The position numbers were made by a program, and so were the translations under genes. Below the pieces are notes generated by a model, which made no database searches, had not been told where the DNA came from, and saw only the letters and a list, made by a program, of their open reading frames with translations. This document shows positions 1 through 7,358 of a stretch of DNA of 17,086 bases, in pieces (position 1 is the stretch's first letter; each line of letters opens with the position of its first letter). This DNA comes from CAZFQG01 sp964520785 (GTDB lineage: Bacteria; Planctomycetota; Planctomycetia; Pirellulales; Thermoguttaceae), in NCBI GenBank assembly GCA_964520785.1, contig CAZFQG010000143.1, positions 1 to 17,086 on the forward strand, read 5' to 3'.

Positions 1-584
1 ACCTCGTGTGGCCCGGCCATGTGCATATCCCGAGGGGAAGGTGATGCCGTCTCCTGGATGATGGCGAGTATCCGCATGACGTCGGTCGCCAACCGCTGCG
101 GAAACCCGGACTTCGCCTGGCGGATGTCACCCAGCAACTGCCTGAACGACTGCAACAGCGAATCCTGCGGGCCGGGTTGGAGCACCGCGGATCGGGGTGA
201 GAAGAAGCCCGCGTGAACGATCCGGTCGATCGTCTCTCCGGCGAAGCCAACCCACCATTCGTCCCACCCGGTCTTCAGCGAACATCGGTAACGGTGCCAG
301 ACGTCCGGAAAGAGCATGAAAAGCGTCCCGGCGGTAATCTCCACTTCACCGGTCGCCGACGATTCGAAGTCCCCCCGACCTCGCGTGATGTAGACGACCT
401 GGTATTCCGGCAGCTTCCTCCCCAGTTCCCAGGTGAAGTCGTACATATCCGGGTGGACGGCCGGCGGATAGGTCGTGCCCGGCGGAAAGGAAGAACACCC
501 CGCCCCGGTGACGTACAATCCCCACGCGACGTCCCGCGGACGAATGGGAATATATCGGAAAAAATTACCGCCGTATTCGCGCAT
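1..584 (-). CDS. AraC-family transcriptional regulator, N-terminal part (cut by window edge)
   Basis: The minus-strand frame is open from ATG at 584-582 to the left edge (194 residues visible), and an in-frame TAG six codons upstream fixes the start near here. The translation begins MREYGGNFFRYIPIRP and has the cupin-like ligand-binding layout of AraC regulators: a histidine-proline segment, then beta strands (EYQVVYITRGRGDFES, EVEITAGTLFMLFPDVWHRY) and DEWWVGFAGETIDRIV. The FPDVWHRY segment matches the usual 'P...PH.Y' turn of AraC sensor domains. The two C-terminal helix-turn-helix motifs would lie beyond base 1, so DNA binding is inferred. Such regulators usually sense a sugar or related metabolite; the effector cannot be told here. 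The gene is divergent from ygiQ across about 450 bases that contain a 21-bp-spaced direct repeat. The family is fairly sure; the regulon is unknown. Confidence 0.8.
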   Translation of the reverse strand, partial: MREYGGNFFRYIPIRPRDVAWGLYVTGAGCSSFPPGTTYPPAVHPDMYDFTWELGRKLPEYQVVYITRGRGDFESSATGEVEITAGTLFMLFPDVWHRYRCSLKTGWDEWWVGFAGETIDRIVHAGFFSPRSAVLQPGPQDSLLQSFRQLLGDIRQAKSGFPQRLATDVMRILAIIQETASPSPRDMHMAGPHE

Positions 585-716
585 CAGAGTAGCCGTACCA
601 CGCTAAACAAACCGGCCAAGGCGGTACCTTTCAAGGCAACCTGCCGGGGTCCCACCTTTTCCCACATACTCGACTGTACCAAGGGCACAACGGAAAAGGC
701 AAGCTCTTTCCCTGAA

Positions 717-745
717 TTTGTCGCGATTCTCCGGGTGTTTGTCGC
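717..745. promoter_or_regulatory. Candidate AraC-type operator (two direct half-sites)
   Basis: TTTGTCGC occurs at 717-724 and again at 738-745, so the half-sites are 21 bp apart, exactly two helical turns, on the same face of DNA. AraC-type proteins bind paired direct half-sites with this spacing (known for the family). The pair lies about 130 bp upstream of the AraC-type gene start at 584. That it is this regulator's site is inference. Confidence 0.4.
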
Positions 746-1019
746 AAAACGACGGAACGGCACGATTCACACGAAGCAACCGATATTCAACCTGGCGGGG
801 GCCGAGCGCCCGCTTGCGGCGACGGTATTGGCCGAACGGGGCCGGTGCGGCCAGGTGGCCATTTACTAACCGGGCCGTTCCTTGTATGATGCAAGTCTCG
901 TGGGCAATCGGTACTCATCGTGCTGCCCTTTCTGGGTATGTATGCGCTCTGGCGAGGGGCTGGCTTCCCCCGCCAGCGGATTCGTTTTTTGCGGCGTCGC
1001 TTTCGGCCCGTCAAGAGGT

Positions 1020-1035
1020 GATAATCGGAATTATC
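1020..1035 (+). promoter_or_regulatory. ygiQ: Inverted repeat between Shine-Dalgarno-like AGAGG and the ygiQ start
   Basis: GATAAT (1020-1025) and ATTATC (1030-1035) are perfect inverted copies around CGGA, ending five bases before ATG 1041. The best Shine-Dalgarno-like run (AAGAGG, 1013-1018) is about 22 bases from the start, too far when unfolded. A hairpin here would bring it close. It could also be an operator. The function is inferred. Confidence 0.3.
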
Positions 1036-1040
1036 CTGCA

Positions 1041-2948
1041 ATGGCCGACGTTTTTCAGCTTACCATCCGTAACGAGGACGCTCTGCCCATGACCTTGCGC
1101 GAAGTCCGCGCTCGAGGCTGGGAGGAGGTGGATGTCGTCCTCGTTACCGGAGACGCCTACGTCGATCATCCCAGCTTCGCCGCCGCTCTCTTGGGGCGGG
1201 TCCTCGAGGCCGCCGGATACCGGGTCGCCGTGGTAAGCCAGCCCGACTGGCGAACCTGCGAACCGTGGCGCGCGTTTGGACGTCCGAAGCTGTGCTTCGC
1301 CATCTCCGCCGGAAACATGGACTCGATGGTCAACCGGTATACGGCCAACCGGAAGGTCCGCAGCGAAGATGCCTACAGTCCGGACGGCCGGCCCGGGCTG
1401 CGGCCGGATCGCGCCACGCTCGCCTATTGCCAAAGGGCCAAGGAGGCGTTCAACGGAGTCCCCATCATCGCCGGTGGAATCGAGGCGAGTCTGCGCCGGT
1501 TGGCCCATTACGACTATTGGAGCGACAAGGTCCGCCGGTCGATACTCCTGGACGCCAAGCCCGATCTCCTCGTCCATGGGATGGGAGAAAGGCCCCTTCT
1601 GGAGATCGTCGCGCGATTGAAGGAAGGAATTGCGATCGCCGAGATTCGCGATGTCCGTGGAACGGCCTACCGGTTGGGGGCGGGCGAAAACCCTTTCCTG
1701 GACTCGCCGCCCGGCAACCAAGATGACGCGGTCGTTCTGCCTAGTTACGAGGCGGTCCAAGAGGACAAGCCGGCCTTCGCCGCGATGACGCGTATGATCT
1801 ATCGCGAAACGAATCCGGCGTCCGCGCGGCGGCTCGCGCAGTGCCACGCAAGGGAAGCGGTCGTCGTGAACCCGCCGGGCCTTCCCTTGACGCAATCCGA
1901 GATGGATGCCGTTTACGGTCTCCCGTTCACCCGCCGGGCGCACCCCTCGTACAAAGGGGCGAAAATCCCGGCCTTGGACACGGTCCGGAACTCAGTCACC
2001 ATCCTTCGCGGGTGTTTCGGCGGGTGCGCGTTCTGCTCGCTGACGGCCCATCAGGGCCGGGTCGTTCAAAGCCGGAGTGAAGCGTCGGTGACGGCCGAAG
2101 TCCGCGAACTGGCGGCACGGGATGATTTCTCCGGGACGATCACCGATCTGGGCGGTCCCACGGCGAACATGTACGAAATGGGCTGTGCCGACCCGGAGAA
2201 AGGGGCCGCATGCACCAGAGACAGTTGTCTCTACCCCAAGCCCTGCAAACGGCTTACGGCGGATCACGGTCCCGTGCTCCGCCTGATGCAAAAGGTCCGC
2301 GAGATTCCCGGGGTCCGGCGCGCCTTCATTGCCTCCGGCGTGCGGATGGACCTGGCGCTTCTCGATCCCCGGTACATCGACATCCTGGCGGAACACCACA
2401 CCGGCGGCCAACTGAGCGTCGCTCCGGAGCACGCGTCACCGGCGGTTCTGGCCTACATGAGAAAGCCGGACGTTCGTGTTTTCGAGGAATTCGCGGCCCG
2501 GTTCGACAAGGCGTCCGCCAAGTCCGGAAAACGCCAGTACCTGGTTCCCTACTTCATCGCGGGGCATCCCGGCTGCGACCTCGGCGCCATGATCGACCTG
2601 GCCTGCTACCTGAACCGGACCGGCCTGCGCGTCGAACAGGTCCAGGACTTCCTCCCCGGGCCGTTCGATCTGGCGACGTGCATGTATCACACGGGTCTCG
2701 ATCCGATGAACGGCAAGCCGGTCTACGTGCCGAAGGGGGCGAGAGAGCGCCGATTGCAGCGGGCCCTGTTGCAGTGGTTCAAGCCGGAAAACTACCAAGA
2801 TGTCCGCGCCGCGCTCGAAGAGGCCGGAAGGACCGACTTGATCGGAAATCGCCCCGGTTGTCTTATCCCTCAGCAGCCTCCGCGGAGCAAGTCGCCGGGC
2901 GCGAGAAGGCGGCCCGGAGGAACTCGGCGAGGAAAGGGACGGCGATAG
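1041..2948 (+). CDS. ygiQ: YgiQ-family radical SAM protein
   Basis: The product is 635 residues, close to other YgiQ proteins. It opens with the family block LPMT...GWEEVDVVLVTGDAYVDHPSF (residues 15-45), a cobalamin-binding-like N-terminal region. The radical SAM iron-sulfur motif is C325-F-G-G-C329-A-F-C332, followed by SLTAHQGR. The family C-terminal domain (DUF3362) shows as LPGPFDLATCMYHTGLDP and ends near NRPGCLIP, followed by a basic 25-residue tail (arginine, glycine and lysine rich). The reaction is not established for the family; a radical-based modification is expected. I chose ATG 1041 because it leaves a short lead before the conserved LPMT block; ATG 1089, inside that block, is the alternative. 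The stop overlaps the GTG start of the methyltransferase, so the two are probably co-translated. Confidence 0.93.
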   Translation: MADVFQLTIRNEDALPMTLREVRARGWEEVDVVLVTGDAYVDHPSFAAALLGRVLEAAGYRVAVVSQPDWRTCEPWRAFGRPKLCFAISAGNMDSMVNRYTANRKVRSEDAYSPDGRPGLRPDRATLAYCQRAKEAFNGVPIIAGGIEASLRRLAHYDYWSDKVRRSILLDAKPDLLVHGMGERPLLEIVARLKEGIAIAEIRDVRGTAYRLGAGENPFLDSPPGNQDDAVVLPSYEAVQEDKPAFAAMTRMIYRETNPASARRLAQCHAREAVVVNPPGLPLTQSEMDAVYGLPFTRRAHPSYKGAKIPALDTVRNSVTILRGCFGGCAFCSLTAHQGRVVQSRSEASVTAEVRELAARDDFSGTITDLGGPTANMYEMGCADPEKGAACTRDSCLYPKPCKRLTADHGPVLRLMQKVREIPGVRRAFIASGVRMDLALLDPRYIDILAEHHTGGQLSVAPEHASPAVLAYMRKPDVRVFEEFAARFDKASAKSGKRQYLVPYFIAGHPGCDLGAMIDLACYLNRTGLRVEQVQDFLPGPFDLATCMYHTGLDPMNGKPVYVPKGARERRLQRALLQWFKPENYQDVRAALEEAGRTDLIGNRPGCLIPQQPPRSKSPGARRRPGGTRRGKGRR

Positions 2949-3802
2949 TGTTTGACTCGAACGATTACGCGCTCCTCGATTTCGGCGAGGAACGCCGGCT
3001 GGAACGATTCGGTCCGTGGATTCTGGATCGCCCTTGTCCCGTCGCCAAGGGGTTGAGCAAAGCCGCGCCAAGGATTTGGGACGAGGCCCACGCCTTCTTC
3101 AGCCGCGACGAGAGCGACCCGACCTGGCACGTCCGCGCGGAGATGCCGAAGTACTGGACGATCCCCCACGCCTCGTGGGTCCTCGAACTGAAGTTGAGTT
3201 CCTTCGGGCACGTAGGCCTGTTCGCGGAGCAGGCGGAAAACTGGGATTGGATCGCCCGGAGGGTCCGTGCCGCCGGCAGGCCGCTTAGGGTCCTCAATCT
3301 CTTCGCCTATACCGGTGGAAGCACGCTGGCGGCGGCCGCCGAAGGGGCCGAGGTCGTTCATCTGGACGCGGTCCAGAATACGGTCCGCTGGGCGCGGGGA
3401 AACGCGGAACTTTCCGGTTTGGAGCAAGCACCGATCCGTTGGATCGCCGAGGATGCGTTGAAATTCGTCCGCCGCGAGGTCCGCAGGGGCAACCGGTACG
3501 ACGCGGTCATCATGGATCCCCCCTCGTACGGCCACGGAACGAAGGGACAAATCTGGCGTCTGACGCGGCACCTGCCGAGGCTTCTCGACTCGACGGCGGA
3601 GGTGCTTTCCGACGATCCGGTTTTCTTTCTGCTGACGGCCCACACGCCAAAGTTCGACGCCGCGCGACTGAGGGAAATGGTCGCCGAGGCGTTCGCGGCG
3701 GTCCCGCTTGGGCGGTTCGAAGAACGTCCCTTGTTTCTGAAAGATTCAGCCGGAAGGTGGCTGCCGAGCGGGGAAGCCGTTCGGTGGCGGCGAGGCGAGT
3801 GA
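2948..3802 (+). CDS. Class I SAM-dependent rRNA-type methyltransferase (RlmI/COG1092-like)
   Basis: The product is 284 residues. It carries the S-adenosylmethionine site NLFAYTGGSTLAAAA (residues 117-131), the acidic end of strand 2 at D140, and the catalytic-loop motif MDPPSYGHG (189-197) typical of RlmI-like and related rRNA cytosine/guanine methyltransferases. It lacks the N-terminal PUA domain of RlmI, so it is the short form of the group. The GTG start (2948-2950) overlaps the ygiQ stop as TAGTG, and a good ribosome site GAGGAAAGG lies about ten bases upstream (2929-2937), which supports GTG over in-frame ATGs further upstream inside ygiQ. Target base and RNA are not known. The gene probably shares a transcript with ygiQ. 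It could also modify another substrate; the methyltransferase call is firm, the rRNA part is inference. Confidence 0.88.
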   Translation: MFDSNDYALLDFGEERRLERFGPWILDRPCPVAKGLSKAAPRIWDEAHAFFSRDESDPTWHVRAEMPKYWTIPHASWVLELKLSSFGHVGLFAEQAENWDWIARRVRAAGRPLRVLNLFAYTGGSTLAAAAEGAEVVHLDAVQNTVRWARGNAELSGLEQAPIRWIAEDALKFVRREVRRGNRYDAVIMDPPSYGHGTKGQIWRLTRHLPRLLDSTAEVLSDDPVFFLLTAHTPKFDAARLREMVAEAFAAVPLGRFEERPLFLKDSAGRWLPSGEAVRWRRGE

Positions 3803-3838
3803 TCGGCCTTGAAACGGTGCGAGACGCGCAACGAAAAA

Positions 3839-3872
3839 CCCCGGCTGCCGGGGCGAGTGTCGGCAGCCGGGG
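3839..3872 (-). terminator. Rho-independent terminator of the 3931-4305 gene
   Basis: CCCCGGCTGCCG (3839-3850) and CGGCAGCCGGGG (3861-3872) are a perfect 12-bp inverted repeat with a 10-base loop. Read on the minus strand, the stem is followed at once by five T (3838-3834), the classic terminator layout for the minus-strand gene ending at 3931. On the plus strand the stem has no T-run after it, though it may still protect or end the methyltransferase transcript. Confidence 0.85.
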
Positions 3873-3875
3873 TCA

Positions 3876-3914
3876 AGTTGTGTCGGTCGAGTTGTGTCGG
3901 TCGAGTTGTGTCGT
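3876..3914. repeat. 14-bp tandem repeat, nearly three copies
   Basis: The unit AGTTGTGTCGGTCG is repeated at 3876-3889 and 3890-3903, with a third partial copy from 3904. It lies in the 3' untranslated segment of the minus-strand gene 3931-4305, directly before its terminator. No coding role is seen. It may be replication slippage or a repeated RNA or protein binding site. Confidence 0.8.
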
Positions 3915-3930
3915 GGTCCAACGCGCCGGA

Positions 3931-4305
3931 TCAGAACGTATCGAGAATGAAATGGTGGCCCTTGTGGAACTTCACCCCGGAGTTGTACTTCGGGTGGAGT
4001 TGATGCTGGTGATAGGGCATGTTCTCTTGGTGTTGCGGGTAGTAGTTGTGCCACTGCCGGTTGTAGACCGGAATCCGCATCTCGGGCGGATAACGGTAGT
4101 ACATGTCCTCGCTACTGCGGTAGTACTCCTGTCCCCAGAAGTTCTGCGGGTAGTAGACGTAGGGATAGTGGTAGAGACGATTCCAGTCCTGGGTAGTGTA
4201 GTTTCGTCCCCACTGGCGGCCGTAAGCCTGCTCCGCCCGGGCAAAATCGGCGCAGAAGACCGCGATCGCGGCGACGAATAGGATAACGAGCAACGTGCGA
4301 CGCAT
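3931..4305 (-). CDS. Small exported Tyr/His/Pro-rich protein
   Basis: The product is 124 residues with a clear signal peptide (MRRTLLVILFVAAIAVFCADFARA, cleavage after about residue 24), so it is exported. The mature part is very rich in tyrosine, histidine, asparagine, proline and glutamine, with runs such as NRLYHYPYVYYPQNFWGQ and NYYPQHQENMPYHQHQLHP, and no cysteine. Short secreted proteins with a YxYPxxF-like core are, to my recollection, common in Planctomycetota and have no assigned function. A GGGGGGAAA run on the minus strand just upstream of the ATG serves as ribosome site. The gene has its own terminator, so it is probably monocistronic. The histidine density would allow metal binding and the tyrosines cross-linking in an extracellular layer, but neither is shown. 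Confidence 0.8.
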   Translation of the reverse strand: MRRTLLVILFVAAIAVFCADFARAEQAYGRQWGRNYTTQDWNRLYHYPYVYYPQNFWGQEYYRSSEDMYYRYPPEMRIPVYNRQWHNYYPQHQENMPYHQHQLHPKYNSGVKFHKGHHFILDTF

Positions 4306-4408
4306 GGTTTTCCCCCCAAATAAGGCGAAGGCATCCAGTCAGAGATAATAACCCGTGCCATTGGAATCGCGGTTTTTTTTTCGGGCGATTACCAAAAACA
4401 CACTTTGG

Positions 4409-4444
4409 CCGATTGTTCCGGCTAAGGTTGCTATCGGCAATCGG
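4409..4444 (-). terminator. Hairpin, possible terminator of the coiled-coil gene
   Basis: CCGATTG (4409-4415) and CAATCGG (4438-4444) pair, and the stem extends through CCG/CGG (4418-4420, 4435-4437) with a two-base bulge. On the minus strand GTGTTTTT follows within about ten bases. It would end the transcript of the gene at 4523-5152. The T-run is not directly adjacent, so this is tentative. Confidence 0.4.
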
Positions 4445-4522
4445 TAAGACACGTATTTAAGGAATATCCCTCATAATCCGAACCAAGCGGCATCCCTTTC
4501 GCCCCGCTGGGAATCGCGGTGA

Positions 4523-5152
4523 CTACCCGATTTCCTTACGGAGGGCGTCGAATTGGGCCGCCAATTCGTTGAGGTCGCCTTCCGCCGGTGTCGCATCCTC
4601 GTTCCCCTCGCTGCATGCCCCGGCCTCGCGCCGGCTTCGCATCATCTCCAAGAAGGCCGCGTTTTGGCGGTTCGCGGCCTCGAGTTGAGCCCCGAGTAAT
4701 GACGCCTCTTGGGCAAGAGAGGCCCGCTCTCTTTCAAGCATCCGCAGTTTCCTTTCAACCTCCTCGGGGCGGGGAAACTTCTCCAAAAGACGCGTCTTTC
4801 GAAGGATCTCCTCCTGCTGGCGGTTGATCTCTCCCTTCGCCTCGATCAGTTCCTCACGGGTTTGCTCCAGCCGCGCGGCAAGTTCCGTGGCGTGGGTAGA
4901 TTCCGCGGTACCTGCGGCCAGCTCCGCCTTCTGCTGGTCCAATTTGGCCATCTCCAAGGCCAACTCACTTTGCGAACGTCGCTGCTGATCGCGCCATTCT
5001 TCTTGTTCGGCGACGAGACTCCGGTGGAGCAGTTCGATCTCCTTCTCGCTTTCATCAAGAAACTCGACGAGGTCGTCTTGAACGGCGACGAGGTCATTCA
5101 CCGCCTTTTCGAGATCCGGGTATTGCGTAGACCAGCGTTCGGGGAAAATCAT
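4523..5152 (-). CDS. Coiled-coil protein of unknown function
   Basis: The product is 209 residues, with no signal peptide and no membrane segment. From about residue 14 to 165 it is almost unbroken charged helix with heptad-like spacing (e.g. EKEIELLHRSLVAEQEEW, RKLRMLERERASLAQEA), so a long coiled coil is expected. Next is a low-complexity acidic linker (GACSEGNEDATPAEGD) and a short terminal helix (NELAAQFDALRKEIG). The aromatic N-terminus (MIFPERWSTQYPDLE) may be a docking segment. The start has no strong ribosome site. It lies alone between a small exported-protein gene and the divergent beta-barrel gene. It may be a scaffold or cell-division/segregation accessory, but nothing in the sequence decides this. 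Confidence 0.75.
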   Translation of the reverse strand: MIFPERWSTQYPDLEKAVNDLVAVQDDLVEFLDESEKEIELLHRSLVAEQEEWRDQQRRSQSELALEMAKLDQQKAELAAGTAESTHATELAARLEQTREELIEAKGEINRQQEEILRKTRLLEKFPRPEEVERKLRMLERERASLAQEASLLGAQLEAANRQNAAFLEMMRSRREAGACSEGNEDATPAEGDLNELAAQFDALRKEIG

Positions 5153-5525
5153 TTCAGAAAAAAACGTGTTTTAGAATAGACAATACTCGCAATCGCGTTT
5201 GCGCCTTTCCCTCCAAAGGGAATCATAGCTTCAGGTCTTTGCGAGAACGGCTCCTCGTTCACCCCCGGATTCCGGTCCCCCTGGGGATCGGCGCGTTTTT
5301 TGGTTGGGATGTATGGGAAAGATGCGGTATATGTTACTGCAGTAGGGATTATTTCGATTCGCTAGAGTGCGTTCACTTTTCAAAATCTACCGGTTATTCC
5401 TGTTGTTCCGGCGGGATATGGCCGATTAGGCAGTGTGAAGACCGTTTGTCTTCAGCGAAACCTGTATCCCTAGTCAGTCCTGCTCCAAACCACCGGAACC
5501 GCCAAGACCGGGGGGGAATGAATTG
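5153..5525. other. Intergenic region between divergent coiled-coil and BBP7 genes
   Basis: No gene is seen in these 373 bases. A weak sigma70-like pair, TTGGGA (5304-5309) and TATATG (5328-5333) with 18-base spacing, points toward the BBP7 gene and would give a leader of roughly 185 bases. A small perfect hairpin TGAAGAC / GTCTTCA (5436-5442, 5448-5454, loop of five) lies in that leader. Both are suggestions only. Confidence 0.4.
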
Positions 5526-7091
5526 ATGAAACGCCGTTGCGTCACGGAGGACAATCTGGTGAAAGCCCAACACGGACTTCGGACAATAATCGTAACGTTC
5601 ACCCTCTTCGCCGCATGTTTGCCCGCAATCGCACAGCCGCCGTTTCCCGGTCTGGAGCCGATTCCCGCCAGCCCGTCCGTAAGACCGGCGCCGGATCCGT
5701 TGCCGCAGATGTCGCCTGGCGCGGATGCCTACCCCGACACGGGATCGACGGCCGATCGGTCGCAAAATGGTCAGGCGTGGCAACGGGGAGGCGATACACC
5801 GGCATACCCCTCCACGGTGGAGGTGCATGGGGAGGGCGCCGCATGTCCCGCGACGGCCTACTCGGGCGTGGAGTCCTACCTCGACTGCTATCAGGAGGAA
5901 GACTGCTGCCCCCCGGCGTGGTATCTCAGGCAGGGAGCGAGGATCATGCACCGCGGCGTGCCGCGGGGCATTCAAATGACGCAGGAACGGTACAACCAGC
6001 GGATCGATGAATTGGGTATTGGGGGTTGGTCGGTCATTTCGTCCAGCACCGGCTACACATCGATACTCAATACGAAGATGATCAAGTTCGACGTGGACAC
6101 CGGCTACGACGTGACGCTCGGGCATTACCTCGGACGCGATTCGCGGAATCGGGACCATTTCATCGAATTCACGTATTACGGTTTTAACGACTGGGTGGAG
6201 AACCGGGACATCCGGGCAAACCAGCGGACCGAGATCAGCAACTTCACGACGGAAAGTGATTTGGGATTTCCGGTAAACCGGCGGCAGGTCACCAACTACG
6301 GCCTGCTCTATTCCTTTGCTCCGTCGAGAGTCGTCTTCAACGCGGACCAGGGGACGCTGAGGCAGTCGTTCGTTCCGTCCACCGGTTTCGCGGAGGACAT
6401 TACCGGCTTCAACCGGGCCCAACAGCATTGGATTTCTTACGAATCTCGATGGGACAACTTCGAATTGAATCTTCGAGTCAAGCCGCGTAAACGGCCCAAG
6501 GACCGCCTAGTCCTCTACCCGAACGGGCGCTGGCGCCGCGAGTGCCAGGAAGGGTGGCGTCCGGAGTACCTGATCGGTCTCCGCGGGTTTTCCTTTGACG
6601 AATGGTTCTATTTCGCGGGGCGGAACTACCAATACGATACCGCCGGGGATTACCGGATTCGCACGCACAACGATGCCTTCGGATTCCAGATCGGAATGGA
6701 CATGAAGTACAAATACCGTCGCATGGACTGGGGATTCAAGACCCGCGTCGCGCCGGTATTGAACTTCGCCGAGCAGGTGAGCCAGTTGAGCGCGACCGGA
6801 GCGGAAAACGAGATCAACCAGGGTTTCTGGGCCGACGCACAAAACATTCCCTTCCGATCCTGGTCCGCGACGAAGGATAAAGCCTCGTGCGTGCTGGAGT
6901 TCGGAGTCGGGATCGATTATCACATCTATCCGAACATGAAGCTATACGCCGGATACGACATGATGTGGGCCTTAGGTCTTGCCTTGGCCCCGGAGCAGAT
7001 CAGTTGGAATCCGGAAACCGCCCCGTGGATATCGGCCGGTTCGAAGGTCTTCTTCCAAAGCCTGAACCTGGGAGCGGAATTAGTCTGGTAA
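5526..7091 (+). CDS. BBP7-family (DUF1551) outer-membrane beta-barrel protein
   Basis: The product is 521 residues from ATG 5526. After an N-terminal export signal (hydrophobic core IIVTFTLFAACLPAIA) comes a Pro/Ser/Asp-rich linker, then a cysteine-containing segment (LDCYQEEDCCPPAW). The rest alternates aromatic and polar strands, e.g. HFIEFTYYGFNDWVEN, GLRGFSFDEWFYFAGRNY and FKTRVAPVLNFAEQV. It ends in LNLGAELVW, an aromatic last residue as in other outer-membrane barrels. These are features of the planctomycetal BBP7 family. GTG 5559, preceded by CGGAGG at eight bases, is a real alternative start and would give a standard 25-residue signal peptide. ATG 5526 also has a G-rich ribosome site (5510-5516). 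Role: probably a porin-like or structural barrel; substrate unknown. Strong hairpins follow the stop. Confidence 0.85.
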   Translation: MKRRCVTEDNLVKAQHGLRTIIVTFTLFAACLPAIAQPPFPGLEPIPASPSVRPAPDPLPQMSPGADAYPDTGSTADRSQNGQAWQRGGDTPAYPSTVEVHGEGAACPATAYSGVESYLDCYQEEDCCPPAWYLRQGARIMHRGVPRGIQMTQERYNQRIDELGIGGWSVISSSTGYTSILNTKMIKFDVDTGYDVTLGHYLGRDSRNRDHFIEFTYYGFNDWVENRDIRANQRTEISNFTTESDLGFPVNRRQVTNYGLLYSFAPSRVVFNADQGTLRQSFVPSTGFAEDITGFNRAQQHWISYESRWDNFELNLRVKPRKRPKDRLVLYPNGRWRRECQEGWRPEYLIGLRGFSFDEWFYFAGRNYQYDTAGDYRIRTHNDAFGFQIGMDMKYKYRRMDWGFKTRVAPVLNFAEQVSQLSATGAENEINQGFWADAQNIPFRSWSATKDKASCVLEFGVGIDYHIYPNMKLYAGYDMMWALGLALAPEQISWNPETAPWISAGSKVFFQSLNLGAELVW

Positions 7092-7098
7092 TCAAGGA

Positions 7099-7117
7099 CG
7101 CCGGAAAAACTCCGGCG
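7099..7117 (+). terminator. Short hairpin after the BBP7 stop
   Basis: CGCCGG (7099-7104) and CCGGCG (7112-7117) are perfect inverted arms around an A-rich seven-base loop, eight bases past the stop. No T-run follows, so it is more likely mRNA 3'-end protection than a terminator alone. Confidence 0.4.
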
Positions 7118-7139
7118 ACCAAAGGCGAGGACCGGGACG

Positions 7140-7185
7140 ACGGCCCGCGACGGCTTTCCGCTAGGAGGGCTACCGCGGGCCGTTT
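7140..7185 (+). terminator. Strong hairpin terminator of the BBP7 gene
   Basis: ACGGCCCGCG (7140-7149) and CGCGGGCCGT (7174-7183) form a perfect 10-bp GC-rich stem, followed by TTCCTGTTGT. The loop is long (24 bases) and may hold a smaller stem. The T-tract is interrupted, so efficiency is uncertain, but the placement between two unrelated same-strand genes suits termination. Confidence 0.65.
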
Positions 7186-7358
7186 CCTGTTGTCAGGGGG
7201 GCGTGGACTCTCTTGCGGCACGAGGTTTCCCGGAAGAATTTGCCATTGGACGCCTCTGGGGGTCTTGCAAATTTCCTTCCGGCGGACGAGAATGCAATAT
7301 CCAAGTTGATAAATCGAGTAATCATCTCCGTCTGGTCCCATTCAGGAGTCTATCGAGC

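Larger units (their letters stand above)
585..1040. other. Intergenic region between divergent araC-type gene and ygiQ
   Basis: I see no gene in these 456 bases. Open frames on the plus strand here have no plausible start context and no recognisable protein. The region holds a 21-bp-spaced direct repeat (717-745) and a small perfect inverted repeat (1020-1035) just before ygiQ, both listed separately. It probably contains the divergent promoters of the flanking genes, but I could not fix a convincing -35/-10 pair. Confidence 0.6.

Noticed and set aside
213..869. Open plus-strand frame of 218 codons at the left end
   Set aside because: It overlaps the AraC-type coding region on the minus strand, has no recognisable domain, and its arginine/proline-rich composition is typical of an antisense frame in GC-rich DNA.
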